Shown: positions 1-7,920, numbered from the stretch's first letter. The stretch: 33,053 nt of DNA from an uncultured Bacteroidales bacterium (GCA_937898885.1 CALDKD010000017.1:1-33053); one strand, 5' to 3'. Notes: generated from the letters alone by a model not told the origin. Translations and numbers: made by a program.

Positions 1-1
1 C

Positions 2-70
2 GCCGTGAAATGCTAAAGCGCGGAACTCGCTGGCGCTCAGACATCCGCGTTTCCTCACGTATTTCACGGC
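2..70. repeat. Nested inverted repeat at the left edge
   Basis: A perfect 10-base inverted repeat (GCCGTGAAAT at 2-11, ATTTCACGGC at 61-70) encloses a second one (CGCGGA at 19-24, TCCGCG at 44-49). The inner arms extend by AAA (15-17) and TTT (50-52) around one bulged G. Together they could fold into a long interrupted stem with a loop of about 19 bases. It lies downstream of the minus-strand flippase-like gene. There is no U-tract, so it is not a textbook terminator. It could be an intergenic repeat family or the edge of a structured RNA; its function is unknown. Confidence 0.6.
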
Positions 71-111
71 TACTCGCTTAACGGCTTCTCCGAGAGACGC
101 CCCTGAGACAG

Positions 112-151
112 TCTCTGACTGCGGCCTTGTTGCAATATCTCTGACTGCGGC
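112..151. repeat. 14-base direct repeat with small hairpins
   Basis: TCTCTGACTGCGGC occurs at 112-125 and again at 138-151, 26 bases apart. The same stretch contains GAGAC-A-GTCTC (105-115) and an 8-base inverted repeat ATATCTCT (135-142) / AGAGATAT (156-163). The region sits just past the stop codon of the minus-strand gene at 172. The stems lack a following T-run, so a terminator role is only possible, not shown. Confidence 0.6.
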
Positions 152-171
152 TTTTAGAGATATCCAGTGGG

Positions 172-1206
172 TCAATGTACCTGTTCCTCTGACCCGCGGC
201 GGACAAGGTGAAGCGCAATCCAGGCGATGGCTCCGCAAAGAAGGTATGTGGCGGTCTGTGCGGTATGCAGCACCAGCGCGAAGGTCTTGGCGTCATTGAG
301 CGCCACGCCATAAAGAACCAGCATGCTGGTGATTGCGAAGTGCCAGGGACCTGCTCCGTTCGGGGTAGGCACCAGTACGGCAATGCTTCCGGCCACGAAG
401 CATACCAGACCGGCCACCGGACCTACCTGTGATATTGAGCCGATGCAGTAGAATGCCAGATACATTTCCAGGTAGTAGCATACCCAGATTCCTACCGAAT
501 AGAAAAGGAAGAGCGGAAGGTTCCTTACCTGTCTGAGGGCTGCGAAACCAGACCAGAAGTCCTTGACGAACTGTACAATCTTTTTCCAGAGACTGAATCT
601 GACACACAGCCACCAGCATACCGCTACGACAACGGCAATGACGGCAACCCATATCCAGAATGTGGGATTCTGGAGCAGCGGCACGCTGGCGGAGGCCGTC
701 TGGAGTGACTCCGCCGCATCGGCCTCAGCTCCGGAGATATTGGCCTTGCCGGCGAAAAGGTCAATGAACTTGCCGCTCTGTGCAAGGACCGTACCTGCCG
801 AGATGAGTACCAGGAGTATCATATCCACGAAACGCTCAGCCACCAGAGTGCCGAAACTCTTGCTGAAGGGTACCTTGTCGTACTGGTCAAGGATGGCGCA
901 GCGGGATATCTCGCCCACGCGGGGGATGATGATGTTGGCGGCATAGCCTGTGAATACCGTGAGAACCGTGTCGCGTCTTGGCACGTGGTAGCCTATAGGC
1001 TCAAGAAGCAGGTTCCATCGCAGTCCGCGAAGCAACGGACCGATGATGCTGAATGCCAGAGCCATCCAGAGCCATTCCAGACGCATCTCAGAGAGCCCGT
1101 TCCTGAACTCAGAGAAATCGTAGTCGCGATATACGAGATAGAGTATGATTGCGGATATGATAAGAGATGCTGCTATCTTAAGTGTATTTGACAGAATCTT
1201 TTTCAT
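172..1206 (-). CDS. Flippase-like integral membrane protein (UPF0104/YbhN, LPG synthase TM-region family)
   Basis: This 344-residue polytopic membrane protein resembles the transmembrane half of lysylphosphatidylglycerol synthase, a family annotated as flippase-like. It has no soluble aminoacyl-transferase domain, so lipid aminoacylation is not expected; the substrate is unknown. A hydrophobic segment spans about residues 11-26, followed by at least five more. Family hallmarks are visible: RW at 63-64, N91-I-I-I-P-R-V-G-E-I-S-R102, E124-R-F-V-D128, and a late PTPNGAG motif before the last helices. ATG at 1206 is the only sensible start. The gene is divergent from rsmA, sharing a short intergenic region with a TAACTTTG -7-like box on its own strand. 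Confidence 0.85.
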   Translation of the reverse strand: MKKILSNTLKIAASLIISAIILYLVYRDYDFSEFRNGLSEMRLEWLWMALAFSIIGPLLRGLRWNLLLEPIGYHVPRRDTVLTVFTGYAANIIIPRVGEISRCAILDQYDKVPFSKSFGTLVAERFVDMILLVLISAGTVLAQSGKFIDLFAGKANISGAEADAAESLQTASASVPLLQNPTFWIWVAVIAVVVAVCWWLCVRFSLWKKIVQFVKDFWSGFAALRQVRNLPLFLFYSVGIWVCYYLEMYLAFYCIGSISQVGPVAGLVCFVAGSIAVLVPTPNGAGPWHFAITSMLVLYGVALNDAKTFALVLHTAQTATYLLCGAIAWIALHLVRRGSEEQVH

Positions 1207-1236
1207 AAGTGCGTCTTTTTTTTGGGATAGTTTGTT

Positions 1237-1244
1237 TAATTTTG
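1237..1244 (+). promoter_or_regulatory. Putative -7 box of rsmA
   Basis: TAATTTTG matches TAnnTTTG. A T-rich tract ending in TTTG (1221-1224) lies upstream, but the spacing (12 bases) is too short for a standard -33 element. It would give a leader of roughly 120 bases before the rsmA ATG at 1370. Confidence 0.4.
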
Positions 1245-1280
1245 CAGCGTCAAGGAAAATCCGTGACGCACATTATGACG

Positions 1281-1288
1281 CAAAGTTA
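1281..1288 (-). promoter_or_regulatory. Putative -7 box of the flippase-like gene
   Basis: On the minus strand this reads TAACTTTG, a perfect match to the Bacteroidota -7 consensus TAnnTTTG. The nearest upstream TTTG is only 15 bases away, shorter than the usual 19-21, so the -33 element is weak. It lies about 75 bases before the start codon. Confidence 0.45.
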
Positions 1289-1369
1289 GCGGTTATTTCG
1301 CAACAAACCGGCTATTTGGCGGATTTTGTGCTATTGTGGACCAACGCAGCCCCTCTATGGACGATACAG

Positions 1370-2155
1370 ATGCGGATTGTAAGACCGAAAAAGGCATTAG
1401 GCCAGCACTTCCTTACGGATTTGGGAATTGCTCAGGCCATAGCGGATACAGTAGATTGCTGCGCCACTATTCCCGTACTTGAGATAGGGCCCGGCACAGG
1501 GGTTCTCACTCAGTTCCTCATTAATAAAGAGAGGCCTTTCAAGGCCGTTGAGCTTGACCGCGAGTCGGTTGAGTATCTTGGTACACATTTTCCACAGCTG
1601 GGCGACGGGCTTATTGAGGGCGATTTCCTGCGCCTGGACCTGAGGACGCTGTTTGATGGCGGGGAATTTGTCCTGACTGGCAATTATCCCTATAACATAT
1701 CATCGCAGATATTCTTCAAGATGCTGGAAAACAAGGATCTGATTCCCTGCTGTACCGGTATGCTGCAGCGCGAGGTGGCGCAGCGTATATGCGCGGCCCC
1801 CGGCAACAAGGCGTACGGCATTCTCAGCGTGCTGATTCAGGCCTGGTACGATGCAGAGTATCTGTTCACAGTGCGTCCTGATGTGTTTGACCCGCCACCA
1901 AAGGTGCACAGCGCGGTTATCAGGCTGAGACGCAACAACCGTACTGAGCTGGGCTGTAACCCTGAGCTGTTCAAGCGGATTGTGAAGGGAACTTTCAACC
2001 AGAGGCGCAAGATGCTGCGTAACTCTATCCGGTCTTGCGTGGAGAAGGATGTCCCTCTGCCGGCCGGTCCCTGGATGGAGAAGAGGCCGGAGCAGTTGTC
2101 GGTTCAGGATTTCATAGAGCTGACAAATCTGACAGAGGCTGCGGCAGAGAAGTAA
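1370..2155 (+). CDS. rsmA: 16S rRNA (adenine(1518)-N6/adenine(1519)-N6) dimethyltransferase RsmA (KsgA)
   Basis: It dimethylates two adjacent adenines in the 3' terminal hairpin of 16S rRNA using S-adenosylmethionine, a late step of 30S maturation. The ATG at 1370 gives a 261-residue protein of normal family length beginning MRIVRPKKALGQHFL. The frame is open further upstream to 1145, but that part overlaps the divergent gene and looks non-coding. SAM-binding motif E38-I-G-P-G-T-G44 and acidic E61-L-D63 are present, and the catalytic motif IV reads N105-Y-P-Y, within the N-L/Y-P-Y pattern. The C-terminal part carries DPPPKVHSAVIRL (about 174-186). It lies 49 bases upstream of mgtE on the same strand. 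Confidence 0.96.
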   Translation: MRIVRPKKALGQHFLTDLGIAQAIADTVDCCATIPVLEIGPGTGVLTQFLINKERPFKAVELDRESVEYLGTHFPQLGDGLIEGDFLRLDLRTLFDGGEFVLTGNYPYNISSQIFFKMLENKDLIPCCTGMLQREVAQRICAAPGNKAYGILSVLIQAWYDAEYLFTVRPDVFDPPPKVHSAVIRLRRNNRTELGCNPELFKRIVKGTFNQRRKMLRNSIRSCVEKDVPLPAGPWMEKRPEQLSVQDFIELTNLTEAAAEK

Positions 2156-2172
2156 AAACGGAAGTGTTACTG

Positions 2173-2189
2173 GCAGGCACGATGCCTGC
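2173..2189 (+). promoter_or_regulatory. Perfect hairpin between rsmA and mgtE
   Basis: GCAGGCA (2173-2179), a CGA loop and TGCCTGC (2183-2189) form a 7-bp G+C-rich stem, 15 bases before the mgtE ATG. No T-run follows, so it is not a standard intrinsic terminator. It could affect mgtE translation, RNA processing or transcription read-through. Confidence 0.45.
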
Positions 2190-2204
2190 GAATTCTGGAA
2201 AATT

Positions 2205-3548
2205 ATGGAGAGAGAGGATTTTCTGGACGATATTCTGAGACTTATTGAGGAGCAGGATGCCGAAGGGCTGAAGAGAGTGCTCGAGGAGATGCACCCGGCG
2301 GATATTGCCGAGTTGTGCAATACTCTTGATCTGGACGAGGCCCGCCTGGTCTATTCCCAGCTGGACAAGGAGACCGCCGCCGATGTTCTCATCGAGATGG
2401 ATGAGGATGCCCGAAAGGAGTATCTGGATCTGCTGCCGTCGGAGACCATCGCCAAGGACATCATCGACTATATGGATACCGATGATGCCGTGGATATCAT
2501 CCAGGAGATGGACGAGGACAAGCAGGAGGAGGTGCTTGCCCACATTGAGGATATAGAGCAGGCGAGCGACATCGTTGACCTTCTGCAGTATGACGAGAAC
2601 ACCGCCGGCGGTCTGATGGGTACCGAGATGGTGGTGGTGAACGAGAATATGAGTATGCCCGAGTGTCTTCAGGAGATGCGCAAGCAGGCTGAGGACATGG
2701 ACGAGATATACAATGTCTATGTGGTGGACGATGACGGCCGCCTGAAAGGCGTGTTCCCGCTCAAGAAGATGATTACCAACCCGTCTGTATCGAAGGTGAA
2801 GTATGTGATGGACGAGGATCTCTTCTCCACCAAGGTTGATACTCCGATAGACGATGTGGTGCAGATGATAGAGAAGTACAATCTGGTCGCAGTTCCTGTC
2901 ATTGACAGCATAGGACGTCTGCAGGGTCAGATTACCGTTGATGATGTGATTGACGAGTTGCGTGACCAACAGGAGCACGACTACCAGATGGCCTCGGGTA
3001 TTACCGGCGATGTGGAGACTGCCGACAGTGTATGGAGGCAGGTCACGGCACGAATTCCCTGGCTGCTGATAGGTATGCTGGGAGGTATAGCCAACTCTAT
3101 GCTGCTGGGTAAGTTTGAGAATACCTTCGCCACATACGCCGGCCTGCTTCTGTTCATCCCTCTGATAGGTGGCACGGGCGGTAATGTGGGTACACAGTCG
3201 TCAGCTCTTGTGGTGCAGGGACTGGCCAACGGCTCGCTCAATACACTCAATATATGGAGGCAGGTGTTCAAGGAGAGCCTTGTGGCTTTGTTGAATGCCG
3301 TAGTGCTGTCTGGTCTGGTGCTTGGATACAACATCATTAAGTTCGGTATAGGCGCGCCTGTAACCTGGGCTGTTCCTACCAGTATGTTTATTCTGGTTGT
3401 GGTGGGCACCCTGTGGGGGACGCTTCTGCCGTTGCTTTTCGAGAAAATACACATTGACCCGGCTATAGCTACCGGACCGTTTGTTCAGATTACAAATGAT
3501 TTACTGGGAATAGCAATTTATATTACGGTCATTTTGCTGATGGCTTGA
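2205..3548 (+). CDS. mgtE: Magnesium transporter MgtE
   Basis: A magnesium-selective, channel-like transporter of the inner membrane, 447 residues, full length for the family. An acidic helical N-domain (about 5-130) is followed by a tandem CBS pair (about 138-255); together they act as the cytosolic magnesium sensor that gates the pore in characterised MgtE proteins. The membrane domain (about 285-445) holds the conserved G325-G-N-V-G-T-Q-S-S333 helix and D419-P-A-I-A-T-G-P, which contains the pore aspartate. The N-domain is rich in D and E, as expected for magnesium binding. The gene follows rsmA on the same strand and a strong promoter for the next gene starts right at its 3' end. Confidence 0.96.
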   Translation: MEREDFLDDILRLIEEQDAEGLKRVLEEMHPADIAELCNTLDLDEARLVYSQLDKETAADVLIEMDEDARKEYLDLLPSETIAKDIIDYMDTDDAVDIIQEMDEDKQEEVLAHIEDIEQASDIVDLLQYDENTAGGLMGTEMVVVNENMSMPECLQEMRKQAEDMDEIYNVYVVDDDGRLKGVFPLKKMITNPSVSKVKYVMDEDLFSTKVDTPIDDVVQMIEKYNLVAVPVIDSIGRLQGQITVDDVIDELRDQQEHDYQMASGITGDVETADSVWRQVTARIPWLLIGMLGGIANSMLLGKFENTFATYAGLLLFIPLIGGTGGNVGTQSSALVVQGLANGSLNTLNIWRQVFKESLVALLNAVVLSGLVLGYNIIKFGIGAPVTWAVPTSMFILVVVGTLWGTLLPLLFEKIHIDPAIATGPFVQITNDLLGIAIYITVILLMA

Positions 3549-3565
3549 TAAATGATGTATATTTG
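3534..3565 (+). promoter_or_regulatory. Strong Bacteroidota-type promoter for the DUF3332 lipoprotein and meaB
   Basis: TTTG (3534-3537), 20 bases, then TATATTTG (3558-3565) match both the -33 and -7 consensus elements with ideal spacing. The -33 box lies inside the last codons of mgtE. Predicted transcription begins near 3570, which supports the ATG at 3610 rather than an earlier in-frame start at 3565. Confidence 0.75.
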
Positions 3566-3609
3566 TGGAAAATTTGGATTTGTTTTTATTCACTTTTAAA
3601 TTTACAATT

Positions 3610-4134
3610 ATGAGAAAGATCAAGACTTCTCTTGTAGCTGCCCTTCTTTGCGGCTCAATGCTTTTCACATCGTGTATCGGTTCATTCTCTCTGTTCCACA
3701 AGGTTCTTGACTGGAATCAGAGCTTGGGCAACAAGTTCGTCAACGAGCTGGTGTTCATTGCTTTCAACATTATTCCCGTTTACGGTGTGGCAACAGCTGT
3801 CGATGTTGTAGTCCTGAACACAATCGAGTTCTGGAGCGGCCGCTCAGTGGCCCAGAATGAGACCCAGACCATTCAAGGTACAGACGGTGAGTATACAGTA
3901 CAGAGCAATGAGAACGGTTATTCAATCACCAAGGACGGCGAGACCGTAAACCTGGTTTTCAACGAGGAGAACAACAGCTGGAGCTATTCAGATGGCAACG
4001 CTACCGCTGAGCTTATCCGTTTCAATGAGAACGGCACTGCTACTCTGGCAAACGGCAAGACCGTACAGGTTAACGCTGCCGGTGTTATGGCTGCACGTGA
4101 GTCTGCTGAATACGGATATCTGGCAAATCGTTGA
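3610..4134 (+). CDS. DUF3332-like lipoprotein
   Basis: A 174-residue predicted lipoprotein of unknown function. Residues 1-21 form a basic then hydrophobic signal ending F-T-S-C22, a slightly relaxed lipobox. The N-terminal half has a hydrophobic stretch (about 45-75) with the G-x-x-T-A-x-D-V-V-V-L-N-T-I-E-F-W pattern I associate with DUF3332. The C-terminal half (about 85-160) is polar and looks like short beta-strand repeats with N, G, T and E. There is no +2/+3 acidic export signal typical of surface lipoproteins (C is followed by I-G-S-F), so an inner-leaflet location is likelier; this is inference. Its stop codon overlaps the meaB start (TGATG), implying translational coupling. Confidence 0.8.
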   Translation: MRKIKTSLVAALLCGSMLFTSCIGSFSLFHKVLDWNQSLGNKFVNELVFIAFNIIPVYGVATAVDVVVLNTIEFWSGRSVAQNETQTIQGTDGEYTVQSNENGYSITKDGETVNLVFNEENNSWSYSDGNATAELIRFNENGTATLANGKTVQVNAAGVMAARESAEYGYLANR

Positions 4135-5225
4135 TGGAGCATCCTGAAAACAGCGATGAGTACAAGGGATTGGCGGTGAACAAAGGGGTGGAGCAACCCT
4201 CTTCCGTCAATCCTTACTTTAAGGGCCGGCAGTTCAGACGCCAGCCCAAATTGTCTGCGGCAGAGTATGTGGAGGGCATCCTGAAAGGTGATGTCTCTAT
4301 CCTGGGACGTGCCGTGACACTGATAGAGAGTCTTTTGCCCGATGACCAGGCTATTGCGCAGGAGGTTATTGACAAGTGCCTTCCTTTCTCGGGGAATTCC
4401 GTGCGCATAGGCATCAGCGGTGTGCCGGGTGCTGGAAAGAGTACCTCGATAGATGCTTTCGGCCTGCATGTCCTGAAGGATGGCGGAAAGCTTGCGGTAC
4501 TGGCTATTGACCCAAGCTCTGAGCGCAGCAAAGGCAGTATTCTTGGCGACAAGACCAGGATGGAGCGCCTGTCTGTACATCCGTCGGCCTTTATACGTCC
4601 CAGTCCGTCTGCCGGCAGTCTGGGTGGCGTGGCCCGCAAGACCCGCGAGACGATAGTGCTTTGCGAGGCGGCTGGCTACGACAAGATCTTTGTGGAGACA
4701 GTGGGAGTGGGGCAGAGCGAGACTGCCGTTCATTCAATGGTGGATTTCTTCCTGCTGATACAACTTGCCGGAACCGGCGATGAGCTTCAGGGCATCAAGC
4801 GTGGCATTATGGAGATGGCTGACGGCATTGCCATAAACAAGGCCGATGGCGATAATGCTGATAAGGCTGAGCTGGCCGCGCGTCAGTTCCGCAATGCGCT
4901 GCATCTGTTCCCGGCACCTGACAGCGGGTGGACACCACAGGTCGTGACCTATTCCGGCTTTTATGAGTTGCGGATAAAGGAGGTGTGGGATATGGTGTGG
5001 GCATACATTGACTTCGTAAAGAAGAACGGCTACTTTGCGCATCGCAGAAACGAGCAGGCCAAATACTGGATGTATGAGTCCATTAACGAGACTCTGAAGA
5101 ACGGTTTCTACAATAATCCTGTGATTGCCGGCATGCTTGCCTCAAAAGAGCGGCAGGTGCTTGACGGCGAGCTGACATCTTTTGCCGCCGCAAGGCAGTT
5201 ACTGGATATCTATAAGCTCCAGTAG
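4134..5225 (+). CDS. meaB: Methylmalonyl-CoA mutase-associated GTPase MeaB (ArgK family)
   Basis: A P-loop GTPase that protects and reloads the adenosylcobalamin cofactor of methylmalonyl-CoA mutase, used in the succinate-propionate pathway. The protein is 363 residues from the ATG at 4134; a TTG one codon earlier also gives an open frame. Walker A is G96-V-P-G-A-G-K-S-T104, followed by D126-P-S-S, the S-G-S-L-G-G family motif (about 159-164), switch region E188-T-V-G-V-G-Q-S-E196 and the guanine-specificity motif N235-K-A-D. The mutase genes are not in this window. Its 3' end overlaps that of the convergent ispH by 27 bases. Confidence 0.94.
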   Translation: MEHPENSDEYKGLAVNKGVEQPSSVNPYFKGRQFRRQPKLSAAEYVEGILKGDVSILGRAVTLIESLLPDDQAIAQEVIDKCLPFSGNSVRIGISGVPGAGKSTSIDAFGLHVLKDGGKLAVLAIDPSSERSKGSILGDKTRMERLSVHPSAFIRPSPSAGSLGGVARKTRETIVLCEAAGYDKIFVETVGVGQSETAVHSMVDFFLLIQLAGTGDELQGIKRGIMEMADGIAINKADGDNADKAELAARQFRNALHLFPAPDSGWTPQVVTYSGFYELRIKEVWDMVWAYIDFVKKNGYFAHRRNEQAKYWMYESINETLKNGFYNNPVIAGMLASKERQVLDGELTSFAAARQLLDIYKLQ

Positions 5226-6068
5226 CCTCTGGCGGCACTGCTCCATAAGCCATTTGGGTGTGGATGTGGCGCCGCAAATTCCTATGTTTTCCGTATCCCG
5301 GAGCATATCCGGTGTTATATCCGCGGGTCCCTCTACCGAGAAGGTCCGCGGATTTACCTCAGTGCATTCCCTGAGAAGGACCTTGCCGTTTGAGCTCTTC
5401 TGGCCGCTTACGAATATGATGACCTGATGGCTGGAGGCAAACTCGCGAATGTGCTCCCGGCGGTGTGATACCTGTCCGCAGATGGTGTTGAAGTAGGTCA
5501 ATGTGGCTCCGGACTGCATTCTGGACTGAAGCGTCTCGATTATTTTCTCGTATCCGCCAGATGATTTTGTGGTCTGCGAGTAGAGGAAGATGTCGCGACT
5601 GAAGTCTATCTCGGAGATGTCACCGGCAGTTTCCAGTACAATGGCAGTACCGTCGGTCTGGCCCACAAGCCCAAGCACCTCGGCATGTCCTTTCTGACCG
5701 TATATTACAATCTGCTGTCTGCTGTGGTCAATCTTGCTGTATTGCTCCTTTATGCGTTTCTGCAATTTCAGCACGACAGGGCAGGTGGCGTCAATCAGGG
5801 TGATGTTGTTGGCCTGCGCTGTCTGGTATGTGGCAGGCGGCTCGCCGTGGGCGCGCAGGAGCACGCGGGCATTGCGCATATTGTCGAATTCGTTATGGCT
5901 TACGGTGTTGAGCCCCATCCTGGAAAGCCTGTCGCATTCCATTCCGTTGTGTACGATGTCACCGAGGCAATAGAGCTCGTTGCCCTGACGCAACTCCTCC
6001 TCGGCCTTTCCTATGGCGGACAGAACACCGAAGCAGAATCCTGAGTCCTTGTCTATCTCTATTGTCAT
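5199..6068 (-). CDS. ispH: 4-hydroxy-3-methylbut-2-enyl diphosphate reductase IspH
   Basis: The last enzyme of the non-mevalonate (MEP) pathway, reducing HMBPP to IPP and DMAPP with a [4Fe-4S] cluster. The 289-residue protein keeps the three cluster cysteines at C12, C96 and C197, and substrate-binding histidines at H40, H74 and H128 followed by A-E130. The C-terminal I-C-G-A-T-S-T-P motif (about 264-271) corresponds to the family G-A-S-T-P. It is the last gene of the porQ-cmk-ispH run, 13 bases after cmk. Its product feeds the polyprenyl synthetase encoded at 8705. Confidence 0.96.
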   Translation of the reverse strand: MTIEIDKDSGFCFGVLSAIGKAEEELRQGNELYCLGDIVHNGMECDRLSRMGLNTVSHNEFDNMRNARVLLRAHGEPPATYQTAQANNITLIDATCPVVLKLQKRIKEQYSKIDHSRQQIVIYGQKGHAEVLGLVGQTDGTAIVLETAGDISEIDFSRDIFLYSQTTKSSGGYEKIIETLQSRMQSGATLTYFNTICGQVSHRREHIREFASSHQVIIFVSGQKSSNGKVLLRECTEVNPRTFSVEGPADITPDMLRDTENIGICGATSTPKWLMEQCRQRLLELIDIQ

Positions 6069-6081
6069 TCGCGATTCCCTG

Positions 6082-6771
6082 TTATTTACTGACAGCCTCG
6101 TTGAAACGTGCCATCAGCCACTCGTCCTGCTGCTCAATTGTCATCTCGCTGTTGTCCAGTACAAGCGCGTCGTCTGCCTTCCTCAATGGCGATACCTCGC
6201 GGTGTGAGTCTATGTAGTCGCGCTCACGGACATTCTGCAGAACCTCCTGGAATGTTGTGGCGCTTCCTTTTGCGGTAAGCTCATCGAACCGGCGCTGTGC
6301 CCTGACAGTGTCTGATGCTGTTACGAAGATCTTGAGCTCGGCGTCTGGATATACGGTGGTGCCAATGTCCCGTCCGTCCATTACTATGCCTTTCTGCCGG
6401 CCCATCTGACGCTGTTGCTCAACCATAGCCTCACGTACAAAACCTATGGCCGATATGGGGCTGACCTTGCCGGAAACCTCCATTCCGCGTATTTCCTGCT
6501 CAACAGACTCCCCGTTCAGCATAGTCTGCTGCCTGCCGTCGCTGTCGGTCTGGAAAGAGATGTGTATCTCGGGCATTCTTGCCTGGAGTGTCTGCGTGTC
6601 AATGCTGCCGTCTGGTGCGAACAAACCGCTACGGATGGCAAACAGTGTTACGGCGCGGTACATCGCGCCGGTGTCAACGTATGTGTATCCGGTCTTTGCC
6701 GCAAGGCTCTTTGCCATAGTGCTCTTGCCACAGGATGAATGTCCGTCAATGGCTATTATTATTTTTCTCAT
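6082..6771 (-). CDS. cmk: Cytidylate kinase
   Basis: Phosphorylates CMP and dCMP with ATP, recycling pyrimidine nucleotides. The 229-residue protein starts with a beta strand and the P-loop G10-H-S-S-C-G-K-S-T18, followed by the family signature Y31-V-D-T-G-A-M-Y-R39 and a later D-G-R-D-I-G-T segment for CMP binding. Arginine-rich lid residues follow (R-A-Q-R-R, then a R-E-R-D motif). It sits 6 bases after porQ and 13 before ispH, so all three are probably one transcript. This porQ-cmk-ispH order recurs in Bacteroidales, to my knowledge. Confidence 0.96.
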   Translation of the reverse strand: MRKIIIAIDGHSSCGKSTMAKSLAAKTGYTYVDTGAMYRAVTLFAIRSGLFAPDGSIDTQTLQARMPEIHISFQTDSDGRQQTMLNGESVEQEIRGMEVSGKVSPISAIGFVREAMVEQQRQMGRQKGIVMDGRDIGTTVYPDAELKIFVTASDTVRAQRRFDELTAKGSATTFQEVLQNVRERDYIDSHREVSPLRKADDALVLDNSEMTIEQQDEWLMARFNEAVSK

Positions 6772-6777
6772 ATCGTG

Positions 6778-7755
6778 CTAGATGTTGATTGCGAGGTTAA
6801 ACAATAGTGATGATGTGGATACCTGGTACTTGCCGAATGAGAGCCCGAACTGCATCTTGTTCAGTCTGATGCCGCCTCCGATTGACACTCCCGTCAGGCC
6901 TTTACGGCTGCCGGTGGAGAGCTCGGCGTGGTAACGCGCATTATATCCAAGCGCCACATAGATATTATCTGTCAGCAGGATGTCTGCTCCAAAGCTGAGA
7001 TGCCGCAGGAAGATGTCGCCTGCCGTGAGCTCTCCCCCGGCGTTGTAGAAATCAGACTGGCTCCATTTGTTCAGCCTGTCCATAGTGAGGGTGAGCCGCA
7101 CTGGCGCGTGTGAGAGCCGGACCGACACTCCCGCCGTGATGTTGAATGGAAGCTGCTCGCGTATATCCTGGAACGGTTTGAGCTGGCCACCGATATTAGA
7201 GAAGGTGAGTCCTGCATTCAGAAGGCCTGATGGTGATGTGTAGATAAGGCCCAGGTCTGCAGCCATGGCGAACGATGAGTATGAGCTGTAGTTGGAGTAG
7301 ATCATACGCATTGTGACTCCTCCGTTCCAGTTATCCCCCAGCTGGTACCCATACGTGCCGCTCAGGGCAATGTCGCGTGAGCCGAATGTGCCGGTGGTGT
7401 TTCCGTAGATGTCTGTCTGGTCTGACACTCCATAGCTTATGTATCTGGCTGACGCGGCAAATGCTGACCGCTTGCCTGCCACGTCGCAGTACTGCGCGCC
7501 GGCCGCGGTTGTTCCTGCCAGCCAGGTCATTACGTTGAGACCCAGCATTCTTGAGCTTGTGGCGGTGATTGCGGCCGGGTTGGAATAGACGAGTGTGGGG
7601 TCGTCAAGCAGCAATGATACCGTACGGCCTCCCAGCGCGGCCTCGTGCGCAGAGCGTGGCAGCTCCAGAAATCCGAATGCCGAAGTCTGGTTGTCTGCGC
7701 CGGCCGATGCCGTGCAGGCGATCATTATCAGGAACGACAATAACTTTTTTCTCAC
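6778..7755 (-). CDS. porQ: Type IX secretion system protein PorQ
   Basis: A predicted outer-membrane beta-barrel of the PorQ/PorV-like fold. In Porphyromonas PorQ is part of the T9SS attachment machinery that handles cargo and sortase PorU/PorZ. The 325-residue protein has a signal peptide (about 1-20, ending A-S-A-G-A), then the motif S-A-F-G-F-L-E-L-P-R-S-A-H-E-A-A-L-G-G and D-D-P-T-L-V-Y-S-N-P-A typical of this family, and a run of amphipathic strands with aromatic ends up to the C-terminus. It is first in the run with cmk and ispH. A possible T9SS client, the M6 peptidase, is encoded at 15478-17235. No well-matched promoter was found upstream. Confidence 0.88.
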   Translation of the reverse strand: MRKKLLSFLIMIACTASAGADNQTSAFGFLELPRSAHEAALGGRTVSLLLDDPTLVYSNPAAITATSSRMLGLNVMTWLAGTTAAGAQYCDVAGKRSAFAASARYISYGVSDQTDIYGNTTGTFGSRDIALSGTYGYQLGDNWNGGVTMRMIYSNYSSYSSFAMAADLGLIYTSPSGLLNAGLTFSNIGGQLKPFQDIREQLPFNITAGVSVRLSHAPVRLTLTMDRLNKWSQSDFYNAGGELTAGDIFLRHLSFGADILLTDNIYVALGYNARYHAELSTGSRKGLTGVSIGGGIRLNKMQFGLSFGKYQVSTSSLLFNLAINI

Positions 7756-7886
7756 GTGATTTGCCTTTGTCTGTAAGCGCGAAGATACATTAAAATCTTT
7801 TTTGGGGAGATACGTTCGGGCGTTTTTCGTTACAATACCGTCACATTGCTTTTAAGATGGCCAAAATTTCAGAAAAAATAGTGGAT

Positions 7887-7920
7887 TTTGTCTTGCGCAA
7901 CGAAAAAAGCATTAATTTTG
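7887..7920 (+). promoter_or_regulatory. Putative promoter of the TonB-like gene
   Basis: TAATTTTG (7913-7920) matches the -7 consensus TAnnTTTG and TTTG lies at 7887-7890, with a slightly long 22-base spacer. It is in the 207-base divergent gap between porQ and the TonB-like gene. The rest of that gap shows only A+T-rich sequence and, on the minus strand, a one-mismatch -7-like TATCTTCG (7780-7787) that might serve porQ. Confidence 0.55.

Noticed and set aside
2..70. Integron attC-like recombination site
   Set aside because: It is an imperfect palindrome of suitable length but lacks the conserved GTTRRRY/RYYYAAC core sites and no integrase or cassette is nearby.
1145..1369. N-terminal extension of rsmA upstream of the ATG at 1370
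   Set aside because: It overlaps the divergent membrane-protein gene, crosses both promoter boxes and adds sequence without family similarity.
2112..2978. Long open frame on the minus strand, antisense to mgtE
   Set aside because: It is a by-product of the regular codon use of mgtE; the translation is a leucine/histidine-rich sequence with no domain, while mgtE on the other strand is full length.
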